Assembly (NCBI RefSeq): GCF_900103935.1
Contig: NZ_FNIC01000001.1
Coordinates: 986,804-1,050,803, forward strand
DNA length: 64,000 bases
Direction of reading: 5' to 3'
Origin: Nocardioides szechwanensis
GTDB taxonomy: Bacteria > Actinomycetota > Actinomycetes > Propionibacteriales > Nocardioidaceae
Shown in pieces: positions 62,964 to 64,000 of this stretch. The notes under the pieces were generated by a model. That model made no database searches and was not told the DNA's origin. It worked only from the letters and a program-made list of their open reading frames with translations. The translations under genes were made by a program, and so were the position numbers. Positions within the stretch are counted from its first letter, which is position 1. Every line of letters begins with the position of its first letter.

Positions 62964-63258
62964 ACAGCTCTCGACTGGTGCTGGCGACCGACTCCGCGAA
63001 GTACGGGTTCTCCAGGGCGGCCGCCGAGACGAGGTCGACCGGGCGCCCGAAGAGAGCCTCAAGGTCCTCCTTGAGGCCGAAGTAGGCATCGAAGCGACTC
63101 ACGGGTGCGTCGTCGAACTCGACCAGGAAGTCGATGTCGCTGGTCGCCTCGTCGAAGTGATCCGTACCGGCCGAGCCGAACAGCAGGAGACGCCGCACGG
63201 CGTACTTGCGACAGAGCGCCTCGATCGCGCGGCGATCAATTACCAGCGGTCCCGCCAT
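62953..63258 (-). CDS. mntA: MntA-family nucleotidyltransferase antitoxin
   Basis: A 101-residue minimal nucleotidyltransferase. The GSx10DxD site is visible in LLFGSAGTDHFDEATSDIDFLVEFDD. The partner of HepT; in studied pairs it AMPylates the toxin near its active site. The ATG at 63258 is used because AGGAGG lies 5 bp upstream; an ATG 18 bp earlier is possible. The pair stabilises the element or defends against phage. Confidence 0.88.
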   Translation of the reverse strand: MAGPLVIDRRAIEALCRKYAVRRLLLFGSAGTDHFDEATSDIDFLVEFDDAPVSRFDAYFGLKEDLEALFGRPVDLVSAAALENPYFAESVASTSRELYAA

Positions 63259-63389
63259 GGCTGCCTCCTGACTCATCGTCGAGCGTTCGCCGACAGTCTC
63301 CCACCGATGAGCCGCGAAGGAAGCGACTGCTTGTCCACAGCTCGTCGGCAATCGGCTTCGCCGAGGTCAACGGGTCATACGCTGGGTCC

Positions 63390-64000
63390 ATGGCCACGCC
63401 GACTCGACGCGCTAACGGCGAAGGATCTCGACCTGTGCAGCGCAAGGACGGTCGCTGGCAGATCCTGATCCGCCATACCGACACGGACGGCGTCCGCAAG
63501 CGAGTGACGGTCACCGGAAAGACCGCCAAGGAGACCCGCCAGAAGGCCGAGGAGGTCCGGGCCAGGTTGAAGAAGGAGCTTCCGGCCCGTGACACCCGCC
63601 AACTGGTCGACCAGTACGCCGAGACCTGGATCAAGACCACGCTGGCGAACTCGGACCGCAAGACAAGCACGAAGACGATGTACGCCGCCGTCGCCCGACA
63701 CCACATCATCGGCAGCCAGCTCGGCGCGACGCCGATGCACCGGGTGCGGCCGAGCGCGGTCGACGGGTGGTTGGCCGAGCTCCGCCGCAAAGGGCTCAGC
63801 GACTCCACAAGGCGCAACGCCTACACGATCCTGCGCGCCGTCTTCGACGCCGCCGTCAAGGACCGCGAGCTTGCCGACAACCCCGTGGCCGCGATCACCC
63901 GCCCGCGAGTCGAGGTCAAGGAAGCGGAGTACCTCACGCCCGAGCAGGTCAAGCTCCTTCTCGAGGCTGCCCACGACACCCGCTACCGACTCCTGTTCGA
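63390..64000 (+). CDS. int: Tyrosine site-specific integrase (N-terminal part)
   Basis: An open frame of 203 codons running off the window. The N-terminal RKDGRWQILIRHTDTDGVRK is the arm-binding beta-sheet domain typical of actinobacterial integrases. TRQLVDQYAETWIKTTLAN and STRRNAYTILRAVFDAAVKD form the core-binding helical domain, and EYLTPEQVKLLLEAAHDTRY starts the catalytic domain. The R-H-R-Y residues lie beyond the window. It reads toward the right, where the intact tRNA-Pro should be. Confidence 0.9.
   Translation, partial: MATPTRRANGEGSRPVQRKDGRWQILIRHTDTDGVRKRVTVTGKTAKETRQKAEEVRARLKKELPARDTRQLVDQYAETWIKTTLANSDRKTSTKTMYAAVARHHIIGSQLGATPMHRVRPSAVDGWLAELRRKGLSDSTRRNAYTILRAVFDAAVKDRELADNPVAAITRPRVEVKEAEYLTPEQVKLLLEAAHDTRYRLLF

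Larger units (their letters stand above)
51412..64000. mobile_element. Integrative element at tRNA-Pro (left end to window edge)
   Basis: Bounded on the left by the tRNA-Pro 3' fragment. On the right it carries an excisionase-like gene, a zinc-ribbon gene, MntA/HepT and a tyrosine integrase that runs off the window, a typical integrase-end arrangement. Cargo: methyltransferase, XRE/ImmA regulators, ubiquitin-like operon, 1283-residue protein and an IS256 insertion. No phage structural, conjugation or replication gene is seen in this part. The right boundary is not in view. Confidence 0.75.

Overview
The window reads as chromosome of a high-GC actinobacterium. The gene content (DevS/DevR-type two-component pair, fused CydDC, two WS/DGAT wax-ester/triacylglycerol synthases, DUF1918 and DUF5994 proteins, mycothiol-type DinB protein) suggests Nocardioides or a close Propionibacteriales relative. 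That placement is an inference from gene families and codon use, not from a marker gene.

Region 1 (1-50.8 kb) is chromosomal backbone with short operons. It holds a cupin, a secreted EDPT-repeat protein, DUF5994, an unusual SDR and a ScoMcrA-head-like protein (0-4.9 kb). Next come a secreted SGNH-like hydrolase and a GAF-domain histidine kinase/DevR-like regulator pair (4.9-8.4 kb), an Acg-like nitroreductase, cytochrome bd with its CydDC exporter and a universal stress protein (8.6-16.7 kb). A trehalose-from-glycogen operon treX-treY-treZ (17.5-23.7 kb) and a GNAT/acyl-CoA-synthetase fusion with a flavin-type oxidase (23.8-27.0 kb) follow. A CarH/LitR-like B12 regulator faces a truncated sigma factor (27.1-28.4 kb). 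A mixed block (28.5-33.0 kb) leads into a storage-lipid block: an SDR, an acyl-ACP-reductase-like fusion, two WS/DGATs, a HAD-PlsC fusion and a GPAT (33.1-42.6 kb). After that come DUF1918, CtlX, a 5'-3' exonuclease, an ABC exporter with its own two-component system, and a YefM/YoeB pair.

Seven 14-bp palindromes of the form GGGNC-N4-GNCCC or close to it sit in front of the nitroreductase/regulator, cydA, usp, the flavin oxidase/Pat operon, the acyl-reductase operon (two copies) and the divergent WS/DGAT and DUF1918 operons. They resemble DevR/DosR boxes. Most target families match those of the mycobacterial dormancy regulon, so this stretch looks like a hypoxia/dormancy regulon coupling cytochrome bd respiration, stress proteins and storage lipid synthesis.

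Region 2 (about 51.4 kb to beyond the window end) is an integrative element. Its left end is a 42-bp copy of the 3' half of a tRNA-Pro(GGG) gene. Its right part carries excisionase-like, zinc-ribbon, MntA/HepT toxin-antitoxin and tyrosine integrase genes, with the integrase running off the window. The cargo is a methyltransferase, a XRE/ImmA regulator pair, a three-gene ubiquitin-like operon (Ubl, E2-like, JAB-E1 fusion) divergent from that pair, and a convergent 1283-residue protein with a nuclease-like N-terminus. A complete IS256-type element with an 8-bp target duplication interrupts it. The ubiquitin-like cassette is the best candidate for an undescribed system: the E1 adenylation residues and the JAMM residues are present, but the E2-like protein has no cysteine at all, the E1 shows no obvious catalytic cysteine, and the Ubl lacks a terminal diglycine.
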